Positions 46,478 to 58,600 of a stretch of DNA of 64,000 nucleotides are shown piece after piece. Under the pieces are notes generated by a model. That model saw nothing but the letters and a program-made list of their open reading frames with translations. It was not told the DNA's origin and did not search any database. Position numbers and translations under genes: made by a program. Source of the stretch: JAFEDN01 sp963832945 (GTDB taxonomy: Bacteria > Pseudomonadota > Gammaproteobacteria > Coxiellales > Coxiellaceae). The stretch lies in contig CAWHVV010000010.1 in the NCBI GenBank assembly GCA_963832945.1, positions 62,001 through 126,000 of the forward strand, given 5' to 3'. Positions within the stretch are counted from its first letter, which is position 1; the number at the start of each line of letters is the position of its first letter.

Positions 46478-47851
46478 TTACCTGCCGACGGCTGGTTTTT
46501 CTTGGCGTCTCCGCCCACTAAAGTTTGGGGCAGTGATACTACTCAAAGGCCGTTGGACAACCGAGCCGGTCATACTGCTGGTGGTGCTGCTGGTCGATAC
46601 CGAACTCGAAGACAAGGGTCTTGCAACGGATGTTGAAGTCGATCCGACAGATGAGCGGGATTCGCTCATCGTCATGACACCACCGATAGTCGGGTCTGAT
46701 TGACTCAATAAATTTTCCAGAGGAGACACGATCTCCGGTGTTCGTTCATACCACCCTTTAATCCTTCTGGCCAGGGTTGCTAAAGATACACGCCCGGTCG
46801 CCTTTTCTAAATATTTATCTAAAGCCGATTCCATAGCCTTGATGGCGGCGGCCAAATCGGTTTTCCGCTGCACATTGATCTGATGGATCGATGACTCGGC
46901 AAACGTTAAGGTGATATCTTTTTCTTCCTCCCCTTCTGAGCTGATACGGTTTTCTTTTTTCTCTAATTGCGCGTGCCGGGTTAAACCGTGCTCTTTTAAT
47001 AAATCTGTATGCAATTTCTCGTGAGTCTTGAGCAATTGAACACTCATTCTTTTCACCTGGGCCGCCTCCGTATTGAGTTTAATTTCAGTCACCAAAAAAT
47101 CGCGCAATTCCGAAGAAAACACCAAGCCTTGATACTCGGGTTTATAAACAAAGGTCTTGATGGAAGGCGGCGTTAGAAAGGATAACGTCGGCAGTCCCAC
47201 CCAAGATAAACTAGATAAACTACCGCCCCAATCAATATGCTGAGCCGCTAGACCGGCCGCTGTCATCGGGGTTTTCAATGCATCCGGTTTCTGCCAAATA
47301 CCTAACAAAGTGCGAAAATAAGGCGATAAGGCGTCGTTGACTTCCACCAACTGTTTAATCTCAATTTCAATCAAATAAAAACCCAATAAGGACTCGAACG
47401 GTTGCAGAGGGATTTCTTTCTTGGCTGCAAAAAACGGACAAGTCGGATGGAGCATGAGTGAATCTCGCAACAAATAATCGTAGAGTTCAATTAATTTATT
47501 TTTGGCAGGATAATTTTGAGGAACACGTTCGCTATAAAAGGCTTGGGTTACCTGGATTAATTGTTCGCGGATTTTCTGCAAAAAAACTCTTAAATAGGGA
47601 GCATGAGCCGGGAACTGACTTTTTTTCAGTAAGAATTCAGTGATTTTTTGTTCTTCAGGACTGAGATTATTGGGAACTTTGCCTTGCGACCGCAATTCGA
47701 TCAACTGAATCATCACATAGCTCATCAGAACGACGCAAGAAACCGCAGTCAACGGGTGCTGATCCGTCTGTGATTCTGGAATTTTAAATTCCGGCTGCTG
47801 AATGATGGTTTGCGCCATGGTTAATAATTCTTGTCTGGAAACCTGTCTCAT
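46478..47851 (-). CDS. Unknown protein with Ser/Thr-rich C-terminus, between two giant genes (457 aa)
   Basis: ATG 47849-47851 with GGAGG upstream. The 457-aa product is soluble with no signal peptide. The N-terminal half is helical (LLTMAQTIIQQPEFKIPES, VVLMSYVMIQLIELRSQGK), a middle stretch is helical with coiled-coil character (LLKTHEKLHTDLLKEHGLTR), and the last 60 residues are low-complexity Ser/Thr/Val (SSSSVSTSSTTSSMTGSVV). No homologue recognised. Its position inside the array of giant genes and the same orientation suggest a shared function, for example an accessory or export factor, but this is inference. Confidence 0.7.
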   Translation of the reverse strand: MRQVSRQELLTMAQTIIQQPEFKIPESQTDQHPLTAVSCVVLMSYVMIQLIELRSQGKVPNNLSPEEQKITEFLLKKSQFPAHAPYLRVFLQKIREQLIQVTQAFYSERVPQNYPAKNKLIELYDYLLRDSLMLHPTCPFFAAKKEIPLQPFESLLGFYLIEIEIKQLVEVNDALSPYFRTLLGIWQKPDALKTPMTAAGLAAQHIDWGGSLSSLSWVGLPTLSFLTPPSIKTFVYKPEYQGLVFSSELRDFLVTEIKLNTEAAQVKRMSVQLLKTHEKLHTDLLKEHGLTRHAQLEKKENRISSEGEEEKDITLTFAESSIHQINVQRKTDLAAAIKAMESALDKYLEKATGRVSLATLARRIKGWYERTPEIVSPLENLLSQSDPTIGGVMTMSESRSSVGSTSTSVARPLSSSSVSTSSTTSSMTGSVVQRPLSSITAPNFSGRRRQEKPAVGR

Positions 47852-47889
47852 AAAAAAACCTCCTGGGTGTTAAGTGTTAAAAATATTTC

Positions 47890-50800
47890 CTAACTCAGCA
47901 ACGGCGTCTTCATCTGTGATTGATTTAGGCTGCTACCGGTTCGAGTCAAACGCACACCGCTATCGCTATGAAAACTTTTGGCTTCATTAACGTCTGATAA
48001 TGTCTCCCGCACAGCGTTGGCTATCGCTTCGGCTTGATTACGAATCATCCTCGGCGTTGCTTCGGCTTTGTAAAAACTGGTAAAAGTGCGTGTCGAGCAG
48101 CAACGATTATTGCCGACTAATTCTTTGGTATGCATCGCAATCGCGTCAATGATTCTTTGTTTTTGCGGTCTGGGTAATGAATTCCAATTATCGGGTTGGA
48201 TGACGCCTTTGTTTTCTAAAGCGGCGACAATTACGCTGACTGCACCCACGTATTCATTGTAATCGCGTTTGCCGATATAGCCTAAACAGCCGGTGATTTT
48301 AATGCGGGAAAATATCTCGCGTGCAATCGGCAGTAACAAAGCATCAGAATAAGTATCTTGTGCTTCACCGTCTATCGTTGGCCTAGCGTTACGTTGTAAA
48401 CTTAATGAATGTTTATATTTCAGTGCAAAAAATAATAAACCAATAACACCGCTGGCCACCGCGCCGATAATAGCGTCTCTCAGAGTATCCGATAGACTGG
48501 AATTGGACGGACCGCTCTTGTCAAACACCACATCCGCTGGTTGCGGACACGCCCAACAATGCATTCGTCCATCCCATACCGAAACTTTAAATTGCGGCGC
48601 CAGGCCGGTTTGATCGGTCACAAAGATCATCGTTCCATCGTTCACAGTTTGCTGAGTAAATTGACGCAACTCTACTTGCCAGTTATTTTTATCGGCAAAA
48701 TAGCCGTGTTTGATGTCACTGATTTCAAACATCAGTTGATTCACCGGTGCTGTGATGCTGCTCGCTTTTAAATTGATATCGGTGATTTGTTCTCTTCTGC
48801 CTGGTTGAGTGGCTAAATAAGCATTGATCAAAGTCGGCGCTGCGTCAAAATCGATTCGACAAGGCAACGTCCCTTGTACCTCACCCGTCTGACCATCACT
48901 GATATTTAAATAAGCGCTGGGAGTGTTGGTCGTATTATCCGATACAAACACAACGTTGTGGGTGGTGATTTGTTTTTGTTGGAAACTCATCACGGGGTAA
49001 TTGGGATTGGACACTAGCTCAAACCGGCCATGCTGAACGGTACCGGTGAGAGGCGTAAATAGAATATCGCCATCGTCACCCCGATTGCTGGTCGCGTTTA
49101 ACACCGCTTCCGTGATTGAGAAAATATCGCCTTGGTTAATCTGGAAATTATTATTCCCGATCAAAATCACTCCGGTTTCTTGGATATCGCTGGCTAAACC
49201 CGTAGAACTGTCCCAGGCTTTTAGCCGGCATTCAGGCAGTTGCCGGCTGTTGTCGGCGACAAATTGAATGCTTTGCTGTATCACGTCTTTCTGATAAAAC
49301 GATTGGATTTCTACTCCCGGTTTAGCGCGCTGCTCAAAGCGGCCACGACTCACCGAAGACACTAAAAACTGTAATTCCTGCGCCATTTCCCCGGCCAGTG
49401 TAGCGGCCAAATTAGAACTCGTTAATACGACAGGTTGACCCATACTGACTAAAAATTGGTTTTTCGTTACTATCGGTTTGATGTTATAAAAAGTAATGTT
49501 GGCGGATACCGGCGGGAGGATGATGCGTCCGTCGGTGACTGAGACCGCATAACCCGGTTTCTCCGACCCTTGTTGAGAAAAACCGACCTGTTGGTCCAAT
49601 ATCTGTTGCTGTAAAAACGTGAGACTACCGGTCTCGGATATGTTGGCAATGATAAATCTTCCATTCGTCACCTTGCTGATGATAAAGGTCAAATTGGGTT
49701 CAACAATGCCGCGATGAAGAGCCAATAAGTTATCGGAAGTCAAGGTGACGGTTTCATCCTCTTTAATCGTCAATTGGTTATTGACTAAGATGGGATTGGA
49801 ATCAAAATCAATGTGAGCCGCTTGAGGCAAAGAACACGTCCGTCCATCGGTGACGGAAACATTGTATGGCGACGCAATCGTAGAATTATCATGCACAAAC
49901 TGAATTTGGCTATCGGTAATATTTTGCTGAAAAAATTGGTGGATGGACTGATTCGGAAAATCGACCCACTGAAATTGGCCATGAATCATATCCGTTATAT
50001 TAAACAATAATATCTCGTCTGCTCCGGTGGGATGCAGCGCACTGAGTTGTGCTGAAGTGAGCACCACGCTGTCGCCTTGATTAAGGCGCAAAGTATTATT
50101 TAACAAAATCGGAATCGCATCGAAATCAACCTCTGCGGCTTGAGATACGGAACGAGTACGCTCATCAGTGACTGTTACATTGTAGGCCGGAGCGAATATA
50201 GAACCATCATGAGTAAATTGAACCAATCCATCGCTGATATTTTGTTGGTAAAAACTCGTGATGGGATTGAACGGAGCGCTGATCCAACTAAATTGACCTT
50301 GCTGCAAAGCCTTAATCTCAACCCGCAAATCATGATTATCATCCATACCAGGATGAGTCGCATTCAGCATATTTGAACTGATGCGAACGCTTTGCCCTTG
50401 GTTAATCACTAATTGATTGGCGAGTAAAACCGGTAGGGTGTCAAAATCAATAAAAGCCGCTTGGGAAGGAGTCGTGATTACCCCATTAGTCACTGCTAAC
50501 TGATAAGAAGGCGCATTAACCGAATTATCATGAACAAAACTCACCAGACTATCGATAATATTTTGTTGTTGAAAAACCAGAATAGGCTGATTAGGTGTAT
50601 CTGTCCACTCAAATTGCCCATGAGTTAAATCACCGACTAAGAAGCTCAAATTTCCATCTATTTTATTCTGATAAGTTGCTTGCATATTATCGGAGGTCAA
50701 AGTAACAGTTTGACCTTGGTTAAGGATGAGTTGATTATTTTCGATTAAAAAACTAATAAAAGTGATGTTAGCCGGAAATGGGCCTGTCCACGCGATACCG

Positions 50801-52545
50801 GAGCTTCGCACCGTGATATTATAGCTCGGTGCCAAGCCTGTGCCATCATGAACAAATTGAATCTCACTATTAATAATTTGCGATTGGGTAAAGTTCACCA
50901 ATGATTTTGTCGGCGCACTTAGCATAGAAAAATAACCATGAGTCACATTGCTGGGAATAAATACCAGAGTATTATTGTCGTGATTACAGTCATAAGCACT
51001 CAGGTGGCCAGGTTGTAAGATAATATTCACTCCTGAAAAGAGGGACAAACTATTATTGACCAATACCGGTGGCACATCGCCGAATACCACATAGCTACGG
51101 CCTTGAAAAGAATTGTAACCATCGGCCCCAATCAGCAGATCCGCAACACCATCGCCATTGATGTCCCCGGCGGCGGCGACTGAGCAGCCAGTGAGATCAT
51201 TACTACGACTATCCAGTTTAAAACCATTGACGCCATTAAGACTCGACAAAGCAATTGTCCCACTACTGCCTACTCCCAAACCACCAAATACCACATAGCT
51301 GCTACTTGTACCAGGAGCTCCAATCACCAAATCCACTATCCCGTCACCGTTGATGTCTCCCGCAGTGCTGACAGATCTGCCGCTGTAATCACCATTATTT
51401 TCCCCGTCAAGCTTAAAGCCATTGGCGCCATTTAGACTGGATAAGGCAATAGTTCCACTACTACCGACTCCCGGACTGCCAAACACTACATAGCTTCGAC
51501 CTGTTCCACTAGTTGCTGGGTACTCGTACGCCCCAATCAATAGATCATCATGGCCATCACCATTAACATCCCCTGCAGCGCTAACGGAATAACCGCTGTA
51601 ATCGCCATTATTTTCCCCGTCAAGCTTAAAGCCATTGACGCCATTAAGGCTGGATAAGGCAATGATTCCATTGTTCCCAACACTAAGGCCGCCAAATAGC
51701 ACATAACTACGGCCTTTTCCATAACCATTGGGAGTATTAATAGTCCCAATGATCAAATCCGCATGGCCATCACTATTGATATCACCGGCCGCGCTGACTG
51801 AATAACTGGGTTGGGCGGCGCTACCATTATTTTCCCCATCCAGTTTAAAGCCATTGGCGCCATTAAGATTGTCTAAGGCCATAGTTCCATTGTTACCAAC
51901 GCCTGGACCGCCAAACACTACATAACTGCGGCCTGTCCACATATTGTTGGGATAAAGAGGCGCCGCAATGAATAGATCATTATATCCATCCACGTTAATA
52001 TCTCCGGCAGTACTGACGGAATAACCGCTCTCATACGCATTATTCTCTCCGTCCAGCTTAAAACCATTGGCGCCATTAAGACTGGATAAGGCAATAATTC
52101 CACTATTACCAACAGCCGTACCGCCAAACACCACATAGCTCCGACCTTTTGGAGTATTAAAGTTGGGATAAAAAGGCGCCCCCATCAGTAGATCATCATA
52201 CCCATCATCATTAATATCACCGACGGAGCTGACGGAATTGCCGCTACTATCGCCATTATTTTCCCCATCCAGTTTAAAACCATTAGCGCCATTTAGACTA
52301 GATAAAGCAATAGTTCCGTTGTTACCAACGCCCGGACCACCAAACACCACATAGCTACGGCCAGTACGGTTGGAATAAATAGGCGCTCCGATCAGCAGAT
52401 CATTATGCCCATCCCCGTTAATATCTCCGGCAGCACTGACGGAATAGCCACTGTAACCACCACCATTTTCACCATCGAGTATAAAGCCATTTACTCCATT
52501 TAAACTAGATAGTTGAATTACCGCTGGAAATTGTCCATTTTTCAT
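47890..52545 (-). CDS. Giant FG-GAP/cadherin-like repeat membrane protein, one propeller (1551 aa)
   Basis: The ATG at 52543-52545 with GGAGG upstream starts MKNGQFPAVIQLSSLNGVNG; an in-frame Met four codons earlier lacks a site. Residues 1-495 are seven FG-GAP blades of about 70 aa (each NGFKLDGEN, then AGDINGDGxxDLLIGA, then GRSYVVFGG), the blade number of integrin alpha. Residues about 500-1350 are cadherin/CSPG-like repeats of about 100 aa (VLVNNSL, INQGxxVxLT, HGQF, FxQQNIxD, FVHDNS, APxYxVxVxDGR, IDFD). One membrane helix (IIGAVASGVIGLLFFALKY, near 1360) precedes a 175-aa tail with IKITGCLGYIGKRDYNEYVG and NNRCCSTRTF, ending MKTPLLS. No signal peptide. Role probably adhesion or host interaction (inference). 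Confidence 0.9.
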   Translation of the reverse strand: MKNGQFPAVIQLSSLNGVNGFILDGENGGGYSGYSVSAAGDINGDGHNDLLIGAPIYSNRTGRSYVVFGGPGVGNNGTIALSSLNGANGFKLDGENNGDSSGNSVSSVGDINDDGYDDLLMGAPFYPNFNTPKGRSYVVFGGTAVGNSGIIALSSLNGANGFKLDGENNAYESGYSVSTAGDINVDGYNDLFIAAPLYPNNMWTGRSYVVFGGPGVGNNGTMALDNLNGANGFKLDGENNGSAAQPSYSVSAAGDINSDGHADLIIGTINTPNGYGKGRSYVLFGGLSVGNNGIIALSSLNGVNGFKLDGENNGDYSGYSVSAAGDVNGDGHDDLLIGAYEYPATSGTGRSYVVFGSPGVGSSGTIALSSLNGANGFKLDGENNGDYSGRSVSTAGDINGDGIVDLVIGAPGTSSSYVVFGGLGVGSSGTIALSSLNGVNGFKLDSRSNDLTGCSVAAAGDINGDGVADLLIGADGYNSFQGRSYVVFGDVPPVLVNNSLSLFSGVNIILQPGHLSAYDCNHDNNTLVFIPSNVTHGYFSMLSAPTKSLVNFTQSQIINSEIQFVHDGTGLAPSYNITVRSSGIAWTGPFPANITFISFLIENNQLILNQGQTVTLTSDNMQATYQNKIDGNLSFLVGDLTHGQFEWTDTPNQPILVFQQQNIIDSLVSFVHDNSVNAPSYQLAVTNGVITTPSQAAFIDFDTLPVLLANQLVINQGQSVRISSNMLNATHPGMDDNHDLRVEIKALQQGQFSWISAPFNPITSFYQQNISDGLVQFTHDGSIFAPAYNVTVTDERTRSVSQAAEVDFDAIPILLNNTLRLNQGDSVVLTSAQLSALHPTGADEILLFNITDMIHGQFQWVDFPNQSIHQFFQQNITDSQIQFVHDNSTIASPYNVSVTDGRTCSLPQAAHIDFDSNPILVNNQLTIKEDETVTLTSDNLLALHRGIVEPNLTFIISKVTNGRFIIANISETGSLTFLQQQILDQQVGFSQQGSEKPGYAVSVTDGRIILPPVSANITFYNIKPIVTKNQFLVSMGQPVVLTSSNLAATLAGEMAQELQFLVSSVSRGRFEQRAKPGVEIQSFYQKDVIQQSIQFVADNSRQLPECRLKAWDSSTGLASDIQETGVILIGNNNFQINQGDIFSITEAVLNATSNRGDDGDILFTPLTGTVQHGRFELVSNPNYPVMSFQQKQITTHNVVFVSDNTTNTPSAYLNISDGQTGEVQGTLPCRIDFDAAPTLINAYLATQPGRREQITDINLKASSITAPVNQLMFEISDIKHGYFADKNNWQVELRQFTQQTVNDGTMIFVTDQTGLAPQFKVSVWDGRMHCWACPQPADVVFDKSGPSNSSLSDTLRDAIIGAVASGVIGLLFFALKYKHSLSLQRNARPTIDGEAQDTYSDALLLPIAREIFSRIKITGCLGYIGKRDYNEYVGAVSVIVAALENKGVIQPDNWNSLPRPQKQRIIDAIAMHTKELVGNNRCCSTRTFTSFYKAEATPRMIRNQAEAIANAVRETLSDVNEAKSFHSDSGVRLTRTGSSLNQSQMKTPLLS

Positions 52546-52623
52546 AAAAACCTCCATTTTAATGTATTAAAAAATTACGCGATTAACTATCGCCCCTCAA
52601 ACCACTCTAAACATCTCTCTCGA

Positions 52624-55600
52624 TCAACTCAGCAACGGCGTCCTCATCTGAGATTGCAGGCTATTGGCAGTGCGCGTCAATCGCAGATTTCGATTGCCTA
52701 GTCTTCTATTATTCTCCAACTCCAGTAGCGAGTCTTGCACCGCTTCGGCTATCGTCTCCGCTTTTTCACGAATCATCTTCGGCGTCGCTTCCGCTCGATA
52801 CATGCTGGTCAAGGTTCTCAATGAACAACAGCGGTTATTGCCCACCAATCGTTTAGTCTGCTCCGCCACCGCGTCAATGATGTTTTGTTTTTGAGGACGT
52901 GGCAAATCAGTCCACTGATTCGGTCGCAGTACACCGCGTGTTTCTAACGCGGCGACGATTCGACTCACCGCACCCACATATTCGTTATACTGCTCTCGGC
53001 TGATATAACCCAAGCAACCACTGATCTTCACACGTGAAAAAATTTCCCTTGCGATCGGCAACAATACCGCATCTGAATAAGTATTTTCCGACGCTCCGTC
53101 AATCGTCGGCATCACTGTACGTTGTAAATGTAATTGATGCTTGTAATTTAAGTACCACTTTAAAGCAAAAAACAAAAAACCCACCCCGCCGCTCACTAAA
53201 GCCCCAATCAGGGAACTTTTAATCGTCGAGGATAAACTATCGTCACCGCCTCCCCCGCCGCCGGAAAACACAATCTCCGCCGGTTGCGGGCACGGAGTGC
53301 AATGCATTCTCCCATCCGACACCGATACTTTAAATTGCGGAGACTGGCCGGATCCATCGGTCACAAAAATAATATTGCCATTGGTGATACGCTGCTGACT
53401 AAAGTTCAATAACGATACCTGCCAGTCATTATTGTCGGCAAAATAACCGTGATTGAGATCGTTGATCTCAAAAATTAAGCCACTTACTCCAGAAGTAGAG
53501 CTAGTAGCTTTTAAATTCAGGTCGCTGATCTTGACCTGCTCTCCAGGGCTGGTTTTAAGATACGCCTTTTGCAACACCGGCGGTACATCAAAATCCACCT
53601 GGCAAGCGATCGTACCTTGAACACCGTCAGTCTGACCATCACCCACTGTTAAATAACCGCTCGGCGCGCTGGTGGAATTGTTTGGCACAAAGATGATCTC
53701 ATCCTCCGTGATTTGACGTTGCTGGAAACTGATTAAGGGATACGCCGGCGCAGTGATTAACGCAAAATGACCGTGTTGTACGGTGCCAGTGATGGGCGCA
53801 AACACAATACTGCCTCTGTCCTGTGTTGAATTGCCAGTCGCGTTGAGTACTGATTCCGTCACCAACAGGGTTTCCCATTGGTTGACGGGAAAATAGTTTT
53901 TGACTATCAACAGCGTTTTACCGACCTGCATATCACTCGATAAACCGCTCTGATTGTCGCGCACCAGCAATGAATAAGTCGGCGCACTGGTGCTGTTATC
54001 GTGGGTAAACTGAACGCTCTGTTGGAGAATATCCTGCTGGTAAAATGAGGTGATCGCGCTGCCTGGGCTGTTGCGCAATTCAAAACGGCCGTGAGTCACC
54101 GACCCAGTTACCACAAATTGCAAGTCCTCTGCCAGCGTGCCGTTGCGCGTGGCGGCGATATTATCCGTGGATAACACTGTGGTCTGACCGCGATTCGTTA
54201 AAAATTGATTGTGCATTAACACGGGCTTCCAAGCAAAAGTAATGGCTGCTGGTTGTGAATCAGTGGATAAACGCCCATCCGTCACCAAGACCTGATAGGC
54301 AGGCGCATCTGAGCCCTGTGCGGAAAAAGCCACTTGACCCTTCATCACCTGCTGCTGCAGAAAGCTCACATTACTGCCTAAATGCTGCGTCGGCGCTGAT
54401 AACAACAGAAAACCACCATTCTGAACGTTCGTCACGACAAAAGTGAGACCCGGTTCTACGGTGTCGTTGTGAGTCGCCAACAGTTGAGTATTGGTGAGTG
54501 TGACGGTCTGTCCCTGGCCAATACTGAGTTGGTTGTGAATTAAGAGCGGCATGAGGTCAAAATCAATGTCGCTGCTTGCAGGCGCCGTGGTGATGCGGCC
54601 ATCACTGACGGATACTTGATAAGCCGGCGCGAGGGAAGAATTATCGTGCGTAAACTGAACTTGTTTATCTGTAATGTTCTGTTGTAAAAATTGTAAGATA
54701 GGTAGTTGCGGACTTGCCGTCCACGCAAACTGCCCTTGCTGCACATTGCTGACAATAAAATTCAGATCGCCTGCCACAGTTTCTGCATGAGTCGCACGCA
54801 AATTATTTTCCGTCAGCACTACCGTTTGACCTTGGTTAATCGTTAATTGGTTCACCTCCAAAACCGGAGTGACATCAAAATCAATATCCGCAGAAACCGG
54901 TGATAAAGTAATACGACCATCCGTTACGCTGACTAAATAACTGGGTACCTGCGTAGAATTATCATGACTAAATTGAATAACATGATCAGTGATATTTTGC
55001 TGGTAAAAACTAAAAATAGCGTTATTAGGAGAAGCCGTAAAGGTAAATTTTCCGTGCGTAACCAAACTGATATTAAATAACAACATTCGATTATCTCCAC
55101 CGGGATGTGTGGCGCTTAAAAAAGCCGAAGTCAATGGTACGGTTTGACCCTGATTAATAATCAAAGAATTATTTAATAAAATAGGTGTGGCATCAAAATC
55201 AATAAATGCAGATTGATCGGGTGTCGTCAGCGTACCATTACTAACTACGACTCGATAACTTGGAGCACTGATTGTATCATCATGCACAAATCGCACAATG
55301 CCATCGGTGACATTTCTCTGCTGAAAAATTAAAACCGTTTGATCGGGCACGGAAGTCAATGAAAAATTCCCGTGGGTCAAATTGCTAATGATAAAACTTA
55401 AATCCCCATCTTCTTTGCCCATATTACTGGCTTTTAAATTCGTGGAACTGAGAATGACGTTTTGACCTTGATTAACAACTAATCGATTGGTCTCCAATAT
55501 CAGTCCTTTTAAAAGAGTAATATCAGCAGTAATAGGTCCAGTCCAAGCGATGCCTTCACTACGCACAGTGATGTTATAAGCCGGTGGTTCATCACTGCTA

Positions 55601-58600
55601 TCATGCACAAATTGAACTTGCTGATCCCAAATTTGTTGTTGGGTGAAATTATCAAGCATCACATTGGGGTTGCTCACTAATTCAAATTGACCATGAGTAA
55701 TATTGGTTGGAATAAATACTAAAGTACTGTTATCATGATTGCGATCATAAGCGGCAAGATTAGACGCGCTAAAAAAAACTACTCCACCACTGAATATGCT
55801 TAAACTATTATTGACCACTACCGGAGGAGCATCACCAAAAACTAAATAACTGCGACCTTTCGCGCTTCCAGACAAATAATTATGAGCTCCGATAACCAAA
55901 TCAGATATTGTGTCACCATTAATGTCACCCGCTCCGCTGAGAAACCAACCACTGACATCATTTTGATTTTCACCATCCACTTTAAAACCATTGGCGCCAT
56001 CCAAACTGGATAGAGTAATCACTCCATTACTGCCAATCCCAATGCCACCAAAAACCACATAACTGCGCCCTTGAGAACCTGCATAAGCACTAGCGCCAAT
56101 AATTAAATCATCAATTCCGTCCCCATTAACATCCTCTCCACTCACCGAAATTCCAGTACCATCGCCAGTGTCGCCATCAAGTTTAAATCCATTGTTACCA
56201 TTTAAGCTAGCAAGATAAAAAAGACCATTTACACTACTATTGCCTATCTCCCGGCTACCAAACATGACGTATGCACGGCCTACACCAGCATAGCCGGGCG
56301 CACCAATAATCAGATCGGAGATTCCATCACCATTGACATCGCCGGCTGTACTCACAAAATTACCGCTGTAGTCTCCATTGTTTTCTCCATCCAGCTTAAA
56401 GCCGTTTACACCATCCAGATTTGAAAGATTGAACATTCCACTGCTACCTACACCGGGCCCTCCGAAAACCACGTAACTGCGACCTTTACTGCTACCTGCT
56501 GGATAGCCGGTTGCTCCAATGATGAAATCAGAAATTCCATCATCATTAATATCACCGACCGTACTCACATAAATTCCATTCCAATCTCCATTATTTTCTC
56601 CCTCAAGTTTAAAACCGTTCGCACCATTGAGATTGGCAAGACTCAATTTTCCACTACTACCGACTCCGGGACCGCCAAATACCACATAACTACATCCTTT
56701 ATGATTACCTCCTGGATAAGCAAGCGCTCCGATGATGAGATCGTCATATCCATCATTATTGACATCTCCGGCTGTATGAAGAGACCATCCGGTATTGTCC
56801 CCATTATATTCTCCACTTAGTTTAAACCCGTTAATTCCATTCAGATTTAAGACCATGATTCCACTACTTCCCACACCAGGACCGCCAAACACAACATAAC
56901 CACAGCCAGTACTATCGCAGCCTGACGCCCCGATAAACAAATCATCTTGTCCATCACCATTAATATCACCAGCCGGTCTAACCGGATAACCACTGCCTTC
57001 ATTATTATTCTCGCCATCGAGTTTAAATCCATTCACCCCATTGAGATTAGAAAGATTAATTTCACCACTGCTACCGACATCCGATCCTCCGAATACTACA
57101 TAGCTACGACCTTTCCAGCTACCGCCTAAAAATTCATCTGCACCAATGAGCAAATCATCACGCCCATCACCATTGATATCCCCGGCTTTACTGACTGAAA
57201 CACCGCTATTATCACGATCATTTTCACCATTCAATTTAAATCCATTTTTTCCATTTAAATCACCTAATTTAATGATTTCTGGAAATTGTCCTTGATTTAA
57301 ACTCACTCTTGCCAAAGCAGGATATGTGGTTATTCGACCATCACTGACTGCCACTCGATAGATCGGCACACTTACTCCTGATCCTTGCTGAGAAAAGGAG
57401 ACGGTTCTATTCATCACTTGTTGCTGTGAAAAACTATTTGCTTGATTATTGGATACTGTAAAAATTCCATTTTGTAAATCGGTGACAATAAACATCAAAT
57501 TAGGATCAGTGGTTCCGTTATAAGCGGTAGCGTACAAATTCCCTGTGGTTAATATAACAGTTTGCCCCGGACGAATGGTTAAAGCATTACGAACTAATAT
57601 CGGCTCCGCATCAAAATCAATCGAAGCCGATTGTGGTGAAGTAGTGAAAGTGCCATTACTGACAGCTACTCGATAAGTCGGCGCACTCTGCGAATTATCA
57701 TGCACAAAACGCACGATACCATCCGTGATATTTTGTTGTTGAAAAGTTGTGATAGATTGGTTTGGTGTTGAGAGAAATTCAAATCGTCCATAAGTTAAAT
57801 TACTGATCAAAAAAATTAAATCGCTTTCCACATTACCCAGATGAGTTGCTTTTAAATTATTGGATGTAATCACAACTGTTTCACCTTGATTGACTACTAA
57901 TTGATTATTTTCTAATTTTAAAAAACCATTAAAAGTAATGTTGGCAGAAATTGGGCCTATCCACGCAATACCAGAACTTCGCACAGTAATATTGTAACTC
58001 GGCGGTTCATCACTGCCATCATGCACAAATTGAATTTGCTGATCCCAAATTTGTTGCTGAGTGAAATTGACAATCATCACATTTGGATTGCTGACCAATT
58101 CAAATTGGCCATGAGTCATATTGGTTGGAATAAAAACTAAAGTACTGTTGTCGTGATTGCGATCATAAGCGGCAAGATTAGACGCCTTGAAAAAGATTAC
58201 TCCACCACTGAATATGCTTAAACTGTTATTGACCAATACTGGCGGTACGTCGCCGAATACCACATAGCTACAGCCTTTATTAGCACCGTTGGGATACTCA
58301 TAATCCCCAATTAGCACATCATCCATGCCATCGCCATTGATGTCCCCAGCGGCACTGAGGAAATAGCCATTCCAATCCACATTTCTATTATTTGTGCCAT
58401 CGAGTTTAAAGCCGTTGGCGCCGTTGAGGCTGGACAGCAACAGGTCACCGTTCTGGCCCACGCCCGGGCCTCCAAACACCACATAACTGCGGCCTTGAGC
58501 ACCACTACCGCTTGGATACCCACGAGCCCCAATCAACAAATCAGCATAGCCATCACCATTGATATCCCCGGCAGCGCTGATGGAACCGCCGCTCAGATCA

